NCBI GenBank assembly: GCA_040285825.1
Contig: JAUPSS010000003.1
Location: 3,472,001 to 3,536,000, forward strand
Length of the DNA: 64,000 nucleotides
Direction of reading: 5' to 3'
Source: Eukaryota sp. TZLM1-RC
Taxonomy: Eukaryota > Metamonada: BaSk clade
Below the pieces are notes generated by a model that made no database searches, was not told the DNA's origin, and was given only the letters and a program-made list of their open reading frames with translations. A program made the position numbers and the translations under genes. Shown one piece after another: positions 1-9,499 of the stretch (positions are counted from its first letter, which is position 1; every line of letters begins with the position of its first letter).

Positions 1-1
1 T

Positions 2-1519
2 CCGTATTTGATTGCTCAATCAGTCTCCCGACCTCCATCCACGTCATCACTGCTAGTTTCCGGTTACATTCGAGGAGCACCTATCTGCGTCAATAGATTA
101 ATTCATTTAAATAATTTTGGGGACTTTATTGTCAATTCAATCAAAGTAGAAGATGATCCGCTCAAAACACACGGTCAAAATGATGACGTCATCATATCAC
201 GTGATCCAACACGTGGAGATGATCTTCAGTTTGTCAGACCAGTTGACTGGACAGCTGGAGAACAAACTTGGCCAACAGAAGAAGAGCTCAATGACACATG
301 TCAACAGTTCAGTGACGAGGAGGGTGAAAATTTTAGTTCGTCAGACGAAAGTTCTGATGATGAATGTAACATTAATGTCAATGAACTAGACATTGATGCT
401 GGTGAGGAAATAGGTCAAAGTATCACATCATCAGGTCAAAATCATGACGTGATCGATACCACTGACATGGCATGTGATCATATTTCGGACAATGATGATG
501 TTCCCGACTTTGATTTTGTTCCAAGAGCAGAAGATGAACTTCAATTTCCAGAGGAAGTTGAAACGTCACCGCACACGTCAGCACAGGTCTTATTTAAACA
601 TTTTAGGGGGTTAGAATCATTAAGAACCTCACCTTGGGATCCAAAAGAGAATTTACCAAAAAATTATTCAAGAATTTTTGGAATCCACGACTATAAAGTC
701 ATTAGTAAAATGGCTCAAAGGAGAGCTCAAGTAGTTGATAATGATGACGTGATTGCTTCAGGAAACTACGTGACCATTGAGTTATTCAATGTTCCTTCTG
801 ATTTTGAGGACAAGTTTTCTCAATTTGAGTCCATTCTATCCTTGTCGGGGTTAATGAAGAATGAGGGTAAAATGACAATGATCCACTGTGCATTAATCCT
901 TGAAGGGGAAGAAGACGAAAAACTTTTGGAATCTTTTAACGAGATCTCAGTCAGATTAGGTATCAAGAAACTGGTCATTCGCCCAGTGTTTTCTGAGAAA
1001 CTATCGGGTTCTGATAAGTTGAAATATTGTAAGAATGTCTATGCAAAAAGAACATATGTCATGTCATTTTATGGTCCTTTATTTTACGCTCCTATGCCAA
1101 TATTATTGATTAATCAATCAAAACTGATCGGTTATGGATCAGTGATTAGTTGCGATCCCGATTTGATTATTCTTCAAAAGATTATCCTCACCGGATATCC
1201 AATCAAAATTCATAAGGCAACTGCAACAATTAGATACATGTTCTTCAATAGAGAAGATATTCTATTCTTCAAACCTGTTCGTCTATGGACAAGAGATGGG
1301 CTTAATGGTAACATTATTGCCCCTATAGGAACTCATGGTCATATGAAGTGTAGATTTAGTGCCACATTAAAATCTTCTGATACAGTTTGTATGTCATTAT
1401 TTAAAAGAATTTATCCAAAATTTGATACCAAGTTTTTGGTTCATTTAAATGATCCGATCAACATGGAAGCTGACGTTTTAGAAGAAGAGTATTTACCTTA
1501 TGGTTTAGTATCTCCTTAG
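2..1519 (+). CDS. TSR1: TSR1-like pre-40S ribosome biogenesis factor, 3' part (5' end outside window)
   Basis: TSR1 is a nuclear/cytoplasmic assembly factor of the pre-40S ribosomal subunit and a GTPase-fold relative of BMS1 that lacks GTPase activity. The frame is open from base 2, so only the C-terminal ~505 residues are here; the family is about 800 aa. Visible family landmarks in order are a PYLIAQSV strand, the conserved block AGEQTWPTEEEL after about 90 residues, an acidic serine-rich linker, GLESLRTSPWDPKENLP, and the C-terminal domain with RYMFFNREDILFFKP and GTHGHMKC. No intron is needed. The last ~295 bases (from 1224) are repeated in inverse orientation at 5375-5670. Calreticulin follows on the same strand 324 bp downstream. 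The identification is firm; the N-terminal half cannot be judged. Confidence 0.95.
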   Translation, partial: PYLIAQSVSRPPSTSSLLVSGYIRGAPICVNRLIHLNNFGDFIVNSIKVEDDPLKTHGQNDDVIISRDPTRGDDLQFVRPVDWTAGEQTWPTEEELNDTCQQFSDEEGENFSSSDESSDDECNINVNELDIDAGEEIGQSITSSGQNHDVIDTTDMACDHISDNDDVPDFDFVPRAEDELQFPEEVETSPHTSAQVLFKHFRGLESLRTSPWDPKENLPKNYSRIFGIHDYKVISKMAQRRAQVVDNDDVIASGNYVTIELFNVPSDFEDKFSQFESILSLSGLMKNEGKMTMIHCALILEGEEDEKLLESFNEISVRLGIKKLVIRPVFSEKLSGSDKLKYCKNVYAKRTYVMSFYGPLFYAPMPILLINQSKLIGYGSVISCDPDLIILQKIILTGYPIKIHKATATIRYMFFNREDILFFKPVRLWTRDGLNGNIIAPIGTHGHMKCRFSATLKSSDTVCMSLFKRIYPKFDTKFLVHLNDPINMEADVLEEEYLPYGLVSP

Positions 1520-3408
1520 TTTTTAGTCTTATTACTTATAAATTAATAGTTTTTCCAATTGATTTGTTTTCAATGATGTTGAATATTTATTAAGTAAAGG
1601 TAATTGAAAGCAACAATCAATTTCAAGATGTGACTTCAATTGTTGAGCACATTATGTATATCAAAATGAACCAATAAAGTATTTGGTCTAAATACTGTCT
1701 GGAACTACAACAACAAGTCGGAACTTATGTTTGCTTTGGTTGACATGAGAGGAATTGAACCTTTGATCTGGTTGAACTTTGACAACTAATGGTGACTCAC
1801 CATGAAGAACTTGAGTTGTCCATTCACAACTTAATTTATACTCATGAAAAGTATACTGCTACTTCTGCTCTTCACATTTTGTTTAGCCCACGTCTACTTC
1901 CAGGAAACCTTTGACAACACTGATGCATGGGTACAGTCTAAGCATCAAAATGGAGAGTTTGTTCTTTCTCCTGTCAACGAGGAGTATCCTGAAGACCTTG
2001 GCCTTAAAACCAACGTTGATGCTCGCTTTTATGCATATTCTGCCAAGTTTAATGCGGTTCATTCCAATAAGGACAAGCCTCTTGTTCTTTCCTATCAAGT
2101 AAAGAACACACAAGAGCGTTTCTCCTGTGGAGGTAGTTACATTAAGCTTTTGCCTGCAGATGTTGACCAAGAAAACTTTAATGGGGACTCAAAGTACATT
2201 ATTATGTTTGGTCCTGACCAGTGTGGCAGTAGCAAAAAGCTCCACTTTATTCTGTCCAAGGATGAGTCCACCCCTGCCAACCACCAATGGAAGCATGTAG
2301 ACAGCCATAAAGTTCGTCCCCCAACAGATAAGAAGAGCCACGTGTTTACTCTTGTTGTTTTGCCTGACAACACTTACCAAGTGTATGTTGACAAGAATCT
2401 CAAGCAAGCTGGCTCCATTGCTGATGATTTCGACATACTGCCCCCAAAAACCATTCCTGATCCTCTCCATGTACGACCTGACGACTGGGACGAGGAAGAG
2501 TACATTGACGATCCTGAAGACCTTATTCCTGATGATTACCCCAATGAATTTATCCCTGATCCAGAGGCAGAAAAGCCTGAAGAATGGGATGAAGAAGAAG
2601 ATGGCCAATGGGAAGCTCCTTTGATCAAGAACCCAGAGTACAAGCCCTTTAAGCCAAAAAAGATTAAAAATCCTAATTATAATGGAAAATGGCAAGAAAA
2701 ATACATTTCAAACCCTGAATTTGAGAAGGTTTCTCACTTGGAAAATTCCCTTTACATTGTTGAAAATATTGGAGCAATTGGTTTTGATCTTTGGACGGTA
2801 GAATCTGGTTCAGTTTTTGATAACGTTATTGTTGCTGATAACTTGGACGAAGTTTGGGATTTTGTAGACAACACCTATGGAAAACTACAAGATTTGGAGA
2901 ATGAGAAACATCAAAAAGCCGAAGAACAGAAGAAGAAAGAAGATGAAGAAAGGAGAAAGAAATGGGAGAAGGAAAGAGAGGAGAAGGTTGTTGAGCAATC
3001 AAATGATGAAGAATTTGATTCTGAATTTGATGAACTTTGATAGTTTAGTTATTGAATTGTAAACAATATACTATTTTGTACTAATTGTATTTGTGTTTTG
3101 TTTAAACAAGAAGAATTGACCATTATGTTAAGTAATTCTAACTAGAGAGGTCTATTGTCCAAATTTTTAGACTACAACGAACTCTATTCAAATCATAGTT
3201 GGTGTAAGGTCCATTATGTTAAGAAATTCTAACTAGAGAGGTCTATTGTTTATTGTTACTAAGTATGTGAATTTGCCTATCGGTTCAATAAACAAATCCA
3301 AACTGCATAAATTCACATATTATTCAATGCAACTTCCTTATTCTAAACGTTGGCTCTTCTATAGAAATTGATAACTGCAGTGCTGTTTCATTCAAATCTG
3401 CTAGATTA
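1224..3408 (+). repeat. left arm of a 2.2-kb inverted duplication
   Basis: The 2185-bp arm holds the last ~295 bases of TSR1, the TSR1-calreticulin intergenic region, all of calreticulin and its 3' flank. It matches the reverse complement of 3470-5670 almost base for base. The arms are separated by a 61-bp unique spacer (3409-3469). The outer boundary falls inside TSR1 coding sequence at ACAATTAGATACATG, where left and right sequences stop matching. Small differences include a ~24-bp stretch present only in the right arm near 5110-5135. Confidence 0.95.
1844..3040 (+). CDS. CALR: calreticulin, ER lectin chaperone (copy 1)
   Basis: Calreticulin is a calcium-binding lectin chaperone of the ER lumen that retains monoglucosylated glycoproteins for folding. 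The 398-aa ORF has a cleavable signal peptide (hydrophobic residues 4-16), a globular lectin domain with the conserved cysteine pair (SCGGSYIKLL and DQCGSSKKLHF), a proline-rich arm at about residues 205-290 with A-type (KPEEWDEEEDGQW) and B-type (KNPEYKPF, NPNYNGKW) repeats, and a Lys/Glu-rich acidic tail. There is no transmembrane segment, which separates it from calnexin. The protein ends in FDEL, a plausible variant of the KDEL retrieval signal. Length matches the family (~400 aa). It lies in the left arm of an inverted duplication and has a near-identical convergent partner at 3837-5033. Confidence 0.95.
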   Translation: MKSILLLLLFTFCLAHVYFQETFDNTDAWVQSKHQNGEFVLSPVNEEYPEDLGLKTNVDARFYAYSAKFNAVHSNKDKPLVLSYQVKNTQERFSCGGSYIKLLPADVDQENFNGDSKYIIMFGPDQCGSSKKLHFILSKDESTPANHQWKHVDSHKVRPPTDKKSHVFTLVVLPDNTYQVYVDKNLKQAGSIADDFDILPPKTIPDPLHVRPDDWDEEEYIDDPEDLIPDDYPNEFIPDPEAEKPEEWDEEEDGQWEAPLIKNPEYKPFKPKKIKNPNYNGKWQEKYISNPEFEKVSHLENSLYIVENIGAIGFDLWTVESGSVFDNVIVADNLDEVWDFVDNTYGKLQDLENEKHQKAEEQKKKEDEERRKKWEKEREEKVVEQSNDEEFDSEFDEL

Positions 3409-3836
3409 AATGAAAAAACGGAATACCGTATTTGATAATGATGGAGAAAATTGGTATTCACCAACATCATAATCTAGCAGATTTGAATGAAACAGCACTG
3501 CAGTTATCAATTTCTATAGAAGAGCCAACGTTTAGAATAAGGAAGTTGCATTGAATAATATGTGAATTTATGCAGTTTGGATTTGTTTATTGAACCGATA
3601 GCAAATTCACATACTTAGTAACAATAAACAATAGACCTCTCTAGTTAGAATTTCTTAACATAATGGACCTTACACCAACTATGATTTGAATAGAGTTCGT
3701 TGTAGTCTAAAAATTTGGACAATAGACCTCTCTAGTTAGAATTACTTAACATAATGGTCAATTCTTCTTGTTTAAACAAAACACAAATACAATTAGTACA
3801 AAATAGTATATTGTTTACAATTCAATAACTAAACTA

Positions 3837-5033
3837 TCAAAGTTCATCAAATTCAGAATCAAATTCTTCATCATTTGATTGCTCAACAACCTTCTCCTCT
3901 CTTTCCTTCTCCCATTTCTTTCTCCTTTCTTCATCTTCTTTCTTCTTCTGTTCTTCGGCTTTTTGATGTTTCTCATTCTCCAAATCATGTAGTTTTCCAT
4001 AGGTGTTGTCTACAAAATCCCAAACTTCGTCCAAGTTATCAGCAACAATAACGTTATCAAAAACTGAACCAGATTCTACCGTCCAAAGATCAAAACCAAT
4101 TGCTCCAATATTTTCAACAATGTAAAGGGAATTTTCCAAGTGAGAAACCTTCTCAAATTCAGGGTTTGAAATGTATTTTTCTTGCCATTTTCCATTATAA
4201 TTAGGATTTTTTAATCTTTTTGGCTTAAAGGGCTTGTACTCTGGGTTCTTGATCAAAGGAGCTTCCCATTGGCCATCTTCTTCTTCATCCCATTCTTCAG
4301 GCTTTTCTGCCTCTGGATCAGGGATAAATTCATTGGGGTAATCATCAGGAATAAGGTCTTCAGGATCGTCAATGTACTCTTCCTCGTCCCAGTCGTCAGG
4401 TCGTACATGGAGAGGATCAGGAATGGTTTTTGGGGGCAGTATGTCGAAATCATCAGCAATGGAGCCAGCTTGCTTGAGATTCTTGTCAACATACACTTGG
4501 TAAGTGTTGTCAGGCAAAACAACAAGAGTAAACACGTGGCTCTTCTTATCTGTTGGGGGACGAACTTTATGGCTGTCTACATGCTTCCATTGGTGGTTGG
4601 CAGGGGTGGACTCATCCTTAGACAGAATAAAGTGGAGCTTTTTGCTACTGCCACACTGGTCAGGACCAAACATAATAATGTACTTTGAGTCCCCATTAAA
4701 GTTTTCTTGGTCAACATCTGCAGGCAAAAGCTTAATGTAACTACCTCCACAGGAGGAACGCTCTTGTGTGTTCTTTACTTGATAGGAAAGAACAAGAGGC
4801 TTGTCCTTATTGGAATGAACCGCATTAAACTTGGCAGAATATGCATAAAAGCGAGCATCAACGTTGGTTTTAAGGCCAAGGTCTTCAGGATACTCCTCGT
4901 TGACAGGAGAAAGAACAAACTCTCCATTTTGATGCTTAGACTGTACCCATGCATCAGTGTTGTCAAAGGTTTCCTGGAAGTAGACGTGGGCTAAACAAAA
5001 TGTGAAGAGCAGAGGTAGCAGTATACTTTTCAT
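3837..5033 (-). CDS. CALR: calreticulin, ER lectin chaperone (copy 2)
   Basis: This is a second intact 398-aa calreticulin, convergent with copy 1. By my reading it differs at five residues: a Leu to Pro change in the signal-peptide hydrophobic core, Phe to Ser just before the conserved CGG, Lys-Ile to Arg-Leu in the proline-rich arm, and Gln to His near the acidic tail. The cysteine pair, arm repeats, acidic tail and FDEL terminus are all kept, so it should be functional. Its upstream region (5034-5374) corresponds to the copy-1 promoter region with small indels, so it probably has the same regulation. It arose by inverted segmental duplication. Confidence 0.93.
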   Translation of the reverse strand: MKSILLPLLFTFCLAHVYFQETFDNTDAWVQSKHQNGEFVLSPVNEEYPEDLGLKTNVDARFYAYSAKFNAVHSNKDKPLVLSYQVKNTQERSSCGGSYIKLLPADVDQENFNGDSKYIIMFGPDQCGSSKKLHFILSKDESTPANHQWKHVDSHKVRPPTDKKSHVFTLVVLPDNTYQVYVDKNLKQAGSIADDFDILPPKTIPDPLHVRPDDWDEEEYIDDPEDLIPDDYPNEFIPDPEAEKPEEWDEEEDGQWEAPLIKNPEYKPFKPKRLKNPNYNGKWQEKYISNPEFEKVSHLENSLYIVENIGAIGFDLWTVESGSVFDNVIVADNLDEVWDFVDNTYGKLHDLENEKHQKAEEQKKKEDEERRKKWEKEREEKVVEQSNDEEFDSEFDEL

Positions 5034-5374
5034 GAGGATAAATTAAGTTTGAATGGACAACTCAAGTTCTTCATGGTGAGTCACCATTAGTTGTCAGAGT
5101 TCAACCAACCCCTATACATTGTACAGATCATAGGTTCAATTCCTCTCATGTCAGCCAAAGCAAACATAAGTTCCGACTTGTTGTTGTAGTTCCAGACAAT
5201 ATTTAGACCAAATACTTTATTGGTTCATTTTGATATACATAATGTGCTCAACAATTGAAGTCACATCTTGAAATTGATTGTTGCTTTCAATTACCTTTAC
5301 TCATCAAATATTCAACATCATTGAAAACAAATCAATTGGAAAAACTATTAATTTATAAGTAATAAGACTAAAAA

Positions 5375-5670
5375 CTAAGGAGATACTAAACCATAAGGTA
5401 AATACTCTTCTTCTAAAACGTCAGCTTCCATGTTGATCGGATAATTTAAATGAACCAAAAACTTGGTATCAAATTTTGGATAAATTCTTTTAAATAATGA
5501 CATACAAACTGTATCAGAAGATTTTAATGTGGCACTAAATCTACACTTCATATGACCATGAGTTGCTATAGGGACAATAATGTTACCATTAAGCCCATCT
5601 CTTGTCCATATACGAACAGGTTTGAAGAATAGAATATCTTCTCTATTGAAAAACATGTATCTAATTGTTG
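5375..5670 (-). pseudogene. 3' stub of TSR1 left by the inverted duplication
   Basis: This is the last ~95 codons of TSR1 including its stop codon, truncated at the duplication boundary. Compared with the intact copy it has four amino-acid changes in about 93 residues, including loss of the first glycine of the otherwise conserved GTHGHMKC motif (ATHGHMKC here). It has no start context, signal or partner domain, so it is best called a dead fragment even though the frame is still open. Confidence 0.9.
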
Positions 5671-5818
5671 GTGAAAAAGCTATTGTTTTTCGAGTGATGA
5701 CGTGGTGATGACGTCGAGTTTAGTCAAAGAATCTTTGTGATGAATTTATTTTCAAAAACAATTTCTCAAGATTGAAAATTAAAGATAAAGAATGAAATAG
5801 ACTAAATTAAATAATAGA

Positions 5819-8800
5819 CTAAAAACTAGATAACAATTGTAGTTGACATTGAGGTTTAGTTGAAAACAATTCTTGTTTTTGTTCCTGGTTCAAGTTATTC
5901 AAAAAACATTTAATAAACTCAATCATTGAATTTTTGAGTGAATCAACATCAAAATCACGCCAGCTATCCACAAAGGGTCTGTCAAGTGTCAACATTATCA
6001 AAAAGCAATCAAAAATGATTGATTTTGACTGTGTACTGAAATGTCCAAGGTTTAACAACGCCTTGACAATGGTTGAGTCTTCAGATAAGTCCTTTTTTAG
6101 GGGTAAAGATGACTTGATGTGAAACAGAAATTCATCGCAATTAACTAAATTCAGAGGAACCAAAAATTCAGCCAAAGAAGTCAAACTGCTAATCAAATTA
6201 TCAACCGTATCAGTTTCAAAGGAATTCTGTTGACTTAGCGACTGTAGTGTTTTGAAAAGCTCAAAAACAGTCGTTGACTGATCCTTGCCGCAAATTTTGA
6301 CTATTCCACTAGCCAAAACGGCACCATTTCGCACCATAACCTCATAATTACTGGTCAAAGACTTGTGAATTAACCTGAACAAATCACACTGTGGAAAATG
6401 TTCAATTAAAACTCCAGCCAAATTAAAACTGAAGTCCGCCAACACCCCCACACAAGTAGCCAAAACTTCCATGTCGGAAACAGAGGTCAAAATAGTGATG
6501 ATTTGATTGATTAAAGGCACACTTCGACCAGAAAAAGAATGGCCACACGAGTAAACAAGAGCCGCAATAACATCACAAGCTGAATCGAATAAGTTTCTTA
6601 ATGGTCCTGAGAAGGGGTTAATTTGGTCTTCGCAATCATCATCGTCATCATTGAATATTGATTGACAGACAGTTTCCGCTTTCAGCACATTGTTGACTGT
6701 CCGACAGACCAAATCAATCATTGAGTCATCAGAATTCAATAACAAAGGCCCAAAATGTCCAAGTAGTTCTCTTAGACACTCCAAAGCACAATCAGCCACT
6801 TCAAAAGATTCATGATCAGTGATCATTTCACAGAAATTCTCAATCAAAAATGATTGAAACGGCTTTAATTCAGCTGGTAATTGACCGTCTTGACCACACC
6901 TCCATTGACGACGACTGGGATCAACACCTCCTTGACAGATGAACAAATTGCACAAACATTTGATTGATTCCGTAATGACTTCTGGAAAAGGAGTGTTCAA
7001 ACAATTGGAGATTAATGGGGCAAACACGAAGGCCTTTTGCTTGAAATAGACTGGTGAATGCTGTGCGACTGTGGAAATGCAACTGACAATGGATAGTAAT
7101 TCATTAGCAAAAGAAAATGATCGTGCAGATAAAGAATCATTGCAATCAGAATCGTCATCGACTAGGTCAAAAACCTGTTGATTTGGTTGACAAGAAACTC
7201 CTTGTTCCTTGAATTCTCGTGAACTTTTCGAATTTTTGAGCTCCTTGATCACGTCATCATGGCATTGATCACGTGACTGCAGAATATTCAAACACAGATT
7301 TTCAACCTTGTCAAATAGATGACTTCCCTTTTCTCCCATTACCTCAATTAATCTGGCAATATAAACCAAAACAAAAGGAAACACAACGTGAGAGTCAACA
7401 GAAGTCAACAAAGAAAGTGCTTGACTAGTTGCCGATTCTAGAATAGATATGATATATTCCCTCGATTCAGGAACCTTTGAATAGGTAGAAGAAAGCAAAA
7501 TTCCCAAGAACTCAATTGACCTTCCTACCACTTCTGAACCTTTACTCTTGAATGTGGAGTTTGATAGAGTAAAATTAATTAAATTCAAATAATTTACAAA
7601 ATCTCTAGCAAATAAGTGAGGTACTACTGAAGAAAAAGAAGAAAGAGTAGAAAATAAAAGTTCAATTCTTTTGAATGATTGATCAATTAGATTTGATTGA
7701 TTGTGTACAAGAGAAAGTGGTGAGGCAATGCCACGTTGCAAGTTTTCAATCAAAATTTGAGCTAATGGTTCATAAATAGAGCTCAAAAAATCCCCAGACA
7801 ACTCAGAAATCTCAACCAAATGCTCGACCACACTCCAGCAGCGCCATTCTAAATCAAATGATTTATTGCGTGAGTCAACAATCAAATCACGTGTTTGGGT
7901 CAAAATGATTGGTGCTTTTTTGATAAAAATGTTGGACAATTGACCTTCTTCCAATTCAGAAAAAGATTCTGCCATCAAAGTGATGGAATTTAAAGCTGAT
8001 GACGTGACTTGAGGGTCAGAATCCCGCAAAAAACTAATCAAAAGATCAAAAAGATTCAATAAATGACCTTCATGTGTAGAATCTCCTTCAACAATTAATC
8101 TGGTCAACAGAAGCCCTAGTGCTGACGTGGCAGCGACACGTGCCATGACGTCACCTTTCATTTTTGTTTGACAAAACGACTCAAGAACAGGGAAAACAAC
8201 TGCTAACGAAACATTCTCAGCAAAGGCACTGACGGCAAGAAAAGCCCCAAAAGAAGGAGAATTTTGGTCATCAAAAGAATAAATATTTTTTGATTCAATA
8301 ATTCCAAATAAAAGATTAATTGCTGAATTACAATTAGGAATTCCAGACTTGGAAAAACAATAAGGTTTTGATTCAAAAAACATCTGAACACAACCGCACA
8401 ACCTGTTCAAAAATGATGAATTATGATCTACATATCGAGAAACTTCAAGACTACAATTGACAACTTGGCAAAATAGTTGGAACAGTGCAGGTTTTTTCAT
8501 AAACTTCACAGGAGAAGAAATAATTTCTTCAAATACGTCAAAAACCTGGCAGCACAAATCAAAGTTAGGTAGCAACTTAATCAATAAAGGCACAAAGTTA
8601 CAGACAATTTGTTTGTGGGCCTTTGAAGAGTCCAACCAATCAATCAACAAAGAAAAGCAAGATAAAACAAGAGAAAGAATAACAATGTCTGAAGAGGAGG
8701 TAAGGTCGGCAAGAATCCTTGCAATGTTGACATATTGATGACGTAATGACCCACCAGATCGGTCTAATAAAGCTTTGAGAACATGAAGGGCAGGGATAGG

Positions 8801-9184
8801 GTTAGGTGAAGAGAGAGAGGTGACAAGAAATGAGGGAAGTTCAGGCCATGACCCAGAAGGAATGGTAGCGGCTGCAATGACGGCAATGACATCAGAAAGA
8901 GCGGAGACTAGGGTTTGAGAGGAGGTGACGAGAGAAAGGAGAGATGATTGTATAGAAGACTTTGTTCCAGTGGGGAGAGTTGGCCAGTGAGCGCATATAG
9001 ACCGACGGAGAAGGATACAAGCAACGTGGTGGATTTGATGAGATGATTGGGTATTCAATACAGATAGTAGATGTGTACATGATTCTGGGGACTTTTCATA
9101 ATTGAGAAGGAATTGCTCAGCCTCTGCTCTGTGTGAAGAGATGGGATCTATGAATGATGAAAGTGCATGGAGAAGAGTGTCCAT
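5819..9184 (-). CDS. IPO4: importin-beta superfamily karyopherin, importin-4/Kap123 type
   Basis: A HEAT-repeat nuclear import receptor of the importin-beta family binds RanGTP and carries cargo such as ribosomal proteins and histones through the pore. The 1121-aa ORF starts at the ATG at 9184 (MDTLLHALSSF); the frame upstream has no ATG. The N-terminus has the importin pattern of an early AEAEQFLL helix followed by HHVACILLRRSI, and paired hydrophobic helices repeat throughout. An acidic insert (a run of five Asp) precedes HEAT repeats near residue 860. The C-terminal SLPLKKDLSED matches the LPLKEDLEE segment of importin-4, and the length is near the family's 1080-1110. No intron is evident. 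Assignment to the importin-4 subfamily rather than importin-5 is an inference; membership of the karyopherin family is solid. Confidence 0.85.
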   Translation of the reverse strand: MDTLLHALSSFIDPISSHRAEAEQFLLNYEKSPESCTHLLSVLNTQSSHQIHHVACILLRRSICAHWPTLPTGTKSSIQSSLLSLVTSSQTLVSALSDVIAVIAAATIPSGSWPELPSFLVTSLSSPNPIPALHVLKALLDRSGGSLRHQYVNIARILADLTSSSDIVILSLVLSCFSLLIDWLDSSKAHKQIVCNFVPLLIKLLPNFDLCCQVFDVFEEIISSPVKFMKKPALFQLFCQVVNCSLEVSRYVDHNSSFLNRLCGCVQMFFESKPYCFSKSGIPNCNSAINLLFGIIESKNIYSFDDQNSPSFGAFLAVSAFAENVSLAVVFPVLESFCQTKMKGDVMARVAATSALGLLLTRLIVEGDSTHEGHLLNLFDLLISFLRDSDPQVTSSALNSITLMAESFSELEEGQLSNIFIKKAPIILTQTRDLIVDSRNKSFDLEWRCWSVVEHLVEISELSGDFLSSIYEPLAQILIENLQRGIASPLSLVHNQSNLIDQSFKRIELLFSTLSSFSSVVPHLFARDFVNYLNLINFTLSNSTFKSKGSEVVGRSIEFLGILLSSTYSKVPESREYIISILESATSQALSLLTSVDSHVVFPFVLVYIARLIEVMGEKGSHLFDKVENLCLNILQSRDQCHDDVIKELKNSKSSREFKEQGVSCQPNQQVFDLVDDDSDCNDSLSARSFSFANELLSIVSCISTVAQHSPVYFKQKAFVFAPLISNCLNTPFPEVITESIKCLCNLFICQGGVDPSRRQWRCGQDGQLPAELKPFQSFLIENFCEMITDHESFEVADCALECLRELLGHFGPLLLNSDDSMIDLVCRTVNNVLKAETVCQSIFNDDDDDCEDQINPFSGPLRNLFDSACDVIAALVYSCGHSFSGRSVPLINQIITILTSVSDMEVLATCVGVLADFSFNLAGVLIEHFPQCDLFRLIHKSLTSNYEVMVRNGAVLASGIVKICGKDQSTTVFELFKTLQSLSQQNSFETDTVDNLISSLTSLAEFLVPLNLVNCDEFLFHIKSSLPLKKDLSEDSTIVKALLNLGHFSTQSKSIIFDCFLIMLTLDRPFVDSWRDFDVDSLKNSMIEFIKCFLNNLNQEQKQELFSTKPQCQLQLLSSF

Positions 9185-9269
9185 GCGTCCTAGTCTGAAT
9201 AGTTGCAAATATAATACCAAAGTATCCCCTTCGAATAATCAAGAATTGAAAAAGCAGAAGAAATATGCT

Positions 9270-9490
9270 TTGATGCTTTGTCAAGCTGCTTTTGTTGGCA
9301 GTGGAAAGAATTTTTTTTGAATTTCTCAATCTTTTCCCTGAAGATAGACAATTTGCTTAATCCATCACTTTCCAAATATTTGTATGAATTTGATGTTGTG
9401 ATTAATACAATTGCACCAGAAATTTGCTGTCAATGTTTTCCCGACTCAGTTCAAGAGATTCCTCCACGAAATTTAGTTAATTTAAGGTAA
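9270..9490 (+). mobile_element. LINE fragment (RT C-terminal region), family 1
   Basis: This decayed piece encodes ILCQAAF(V)GSGKNFF, a Lys-Tyr-Leu-Tyr helix and CCQCFPDSVQEIPPRN, which match the minus-strand LINE at 46387-46764. It begins about 85 bp upstream of the importin start codon. No intact frame remains. The family is defined by the better-preserved C-terminal domains at 63041-63748 and 46860-47474. Confidence 0.75.
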
Positions 9491-9499
9491 TGTGTAATT

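Larger units (their letters stand above)
3470..5670 (-). repeat. right arm of the 2.2-kb inverted duplication
   Basis: Inverted partner of 1224-3408. It carries the second calreticulin and only a 3' stub of TSR1, so it is the derived copy and the left arm, attached to an uninterrupted TSR1 frame, is the source. The outer end (5670) lies about 150 bp from the importin stop codon. The intervening bases 5671-5818 show no gene. Confidence 0.93.

Noticed and set aside
2189-2695. 168-codon antisense ORF opposite calreticulin (also at 4269-4688)
   Set aside because: Composition-driven shadow of the calreticulin frame with no homology signal.
5070-5160. tRNA-like stretch with a B-box-like GGTTCAATTCC
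   Set aside because: No matching 5' acceptor strand or clear anticodon stem could be drawn, and the corresponding left-arm sequence lacks about 24 internal bases.
1224-5670. Palindrome as a pure foldback sequencing artefact
   Set aside because: The arms differ by several substitutions and a ~24-bp indel and have different outer flanks; an artefact remains possible and is listed as a check.
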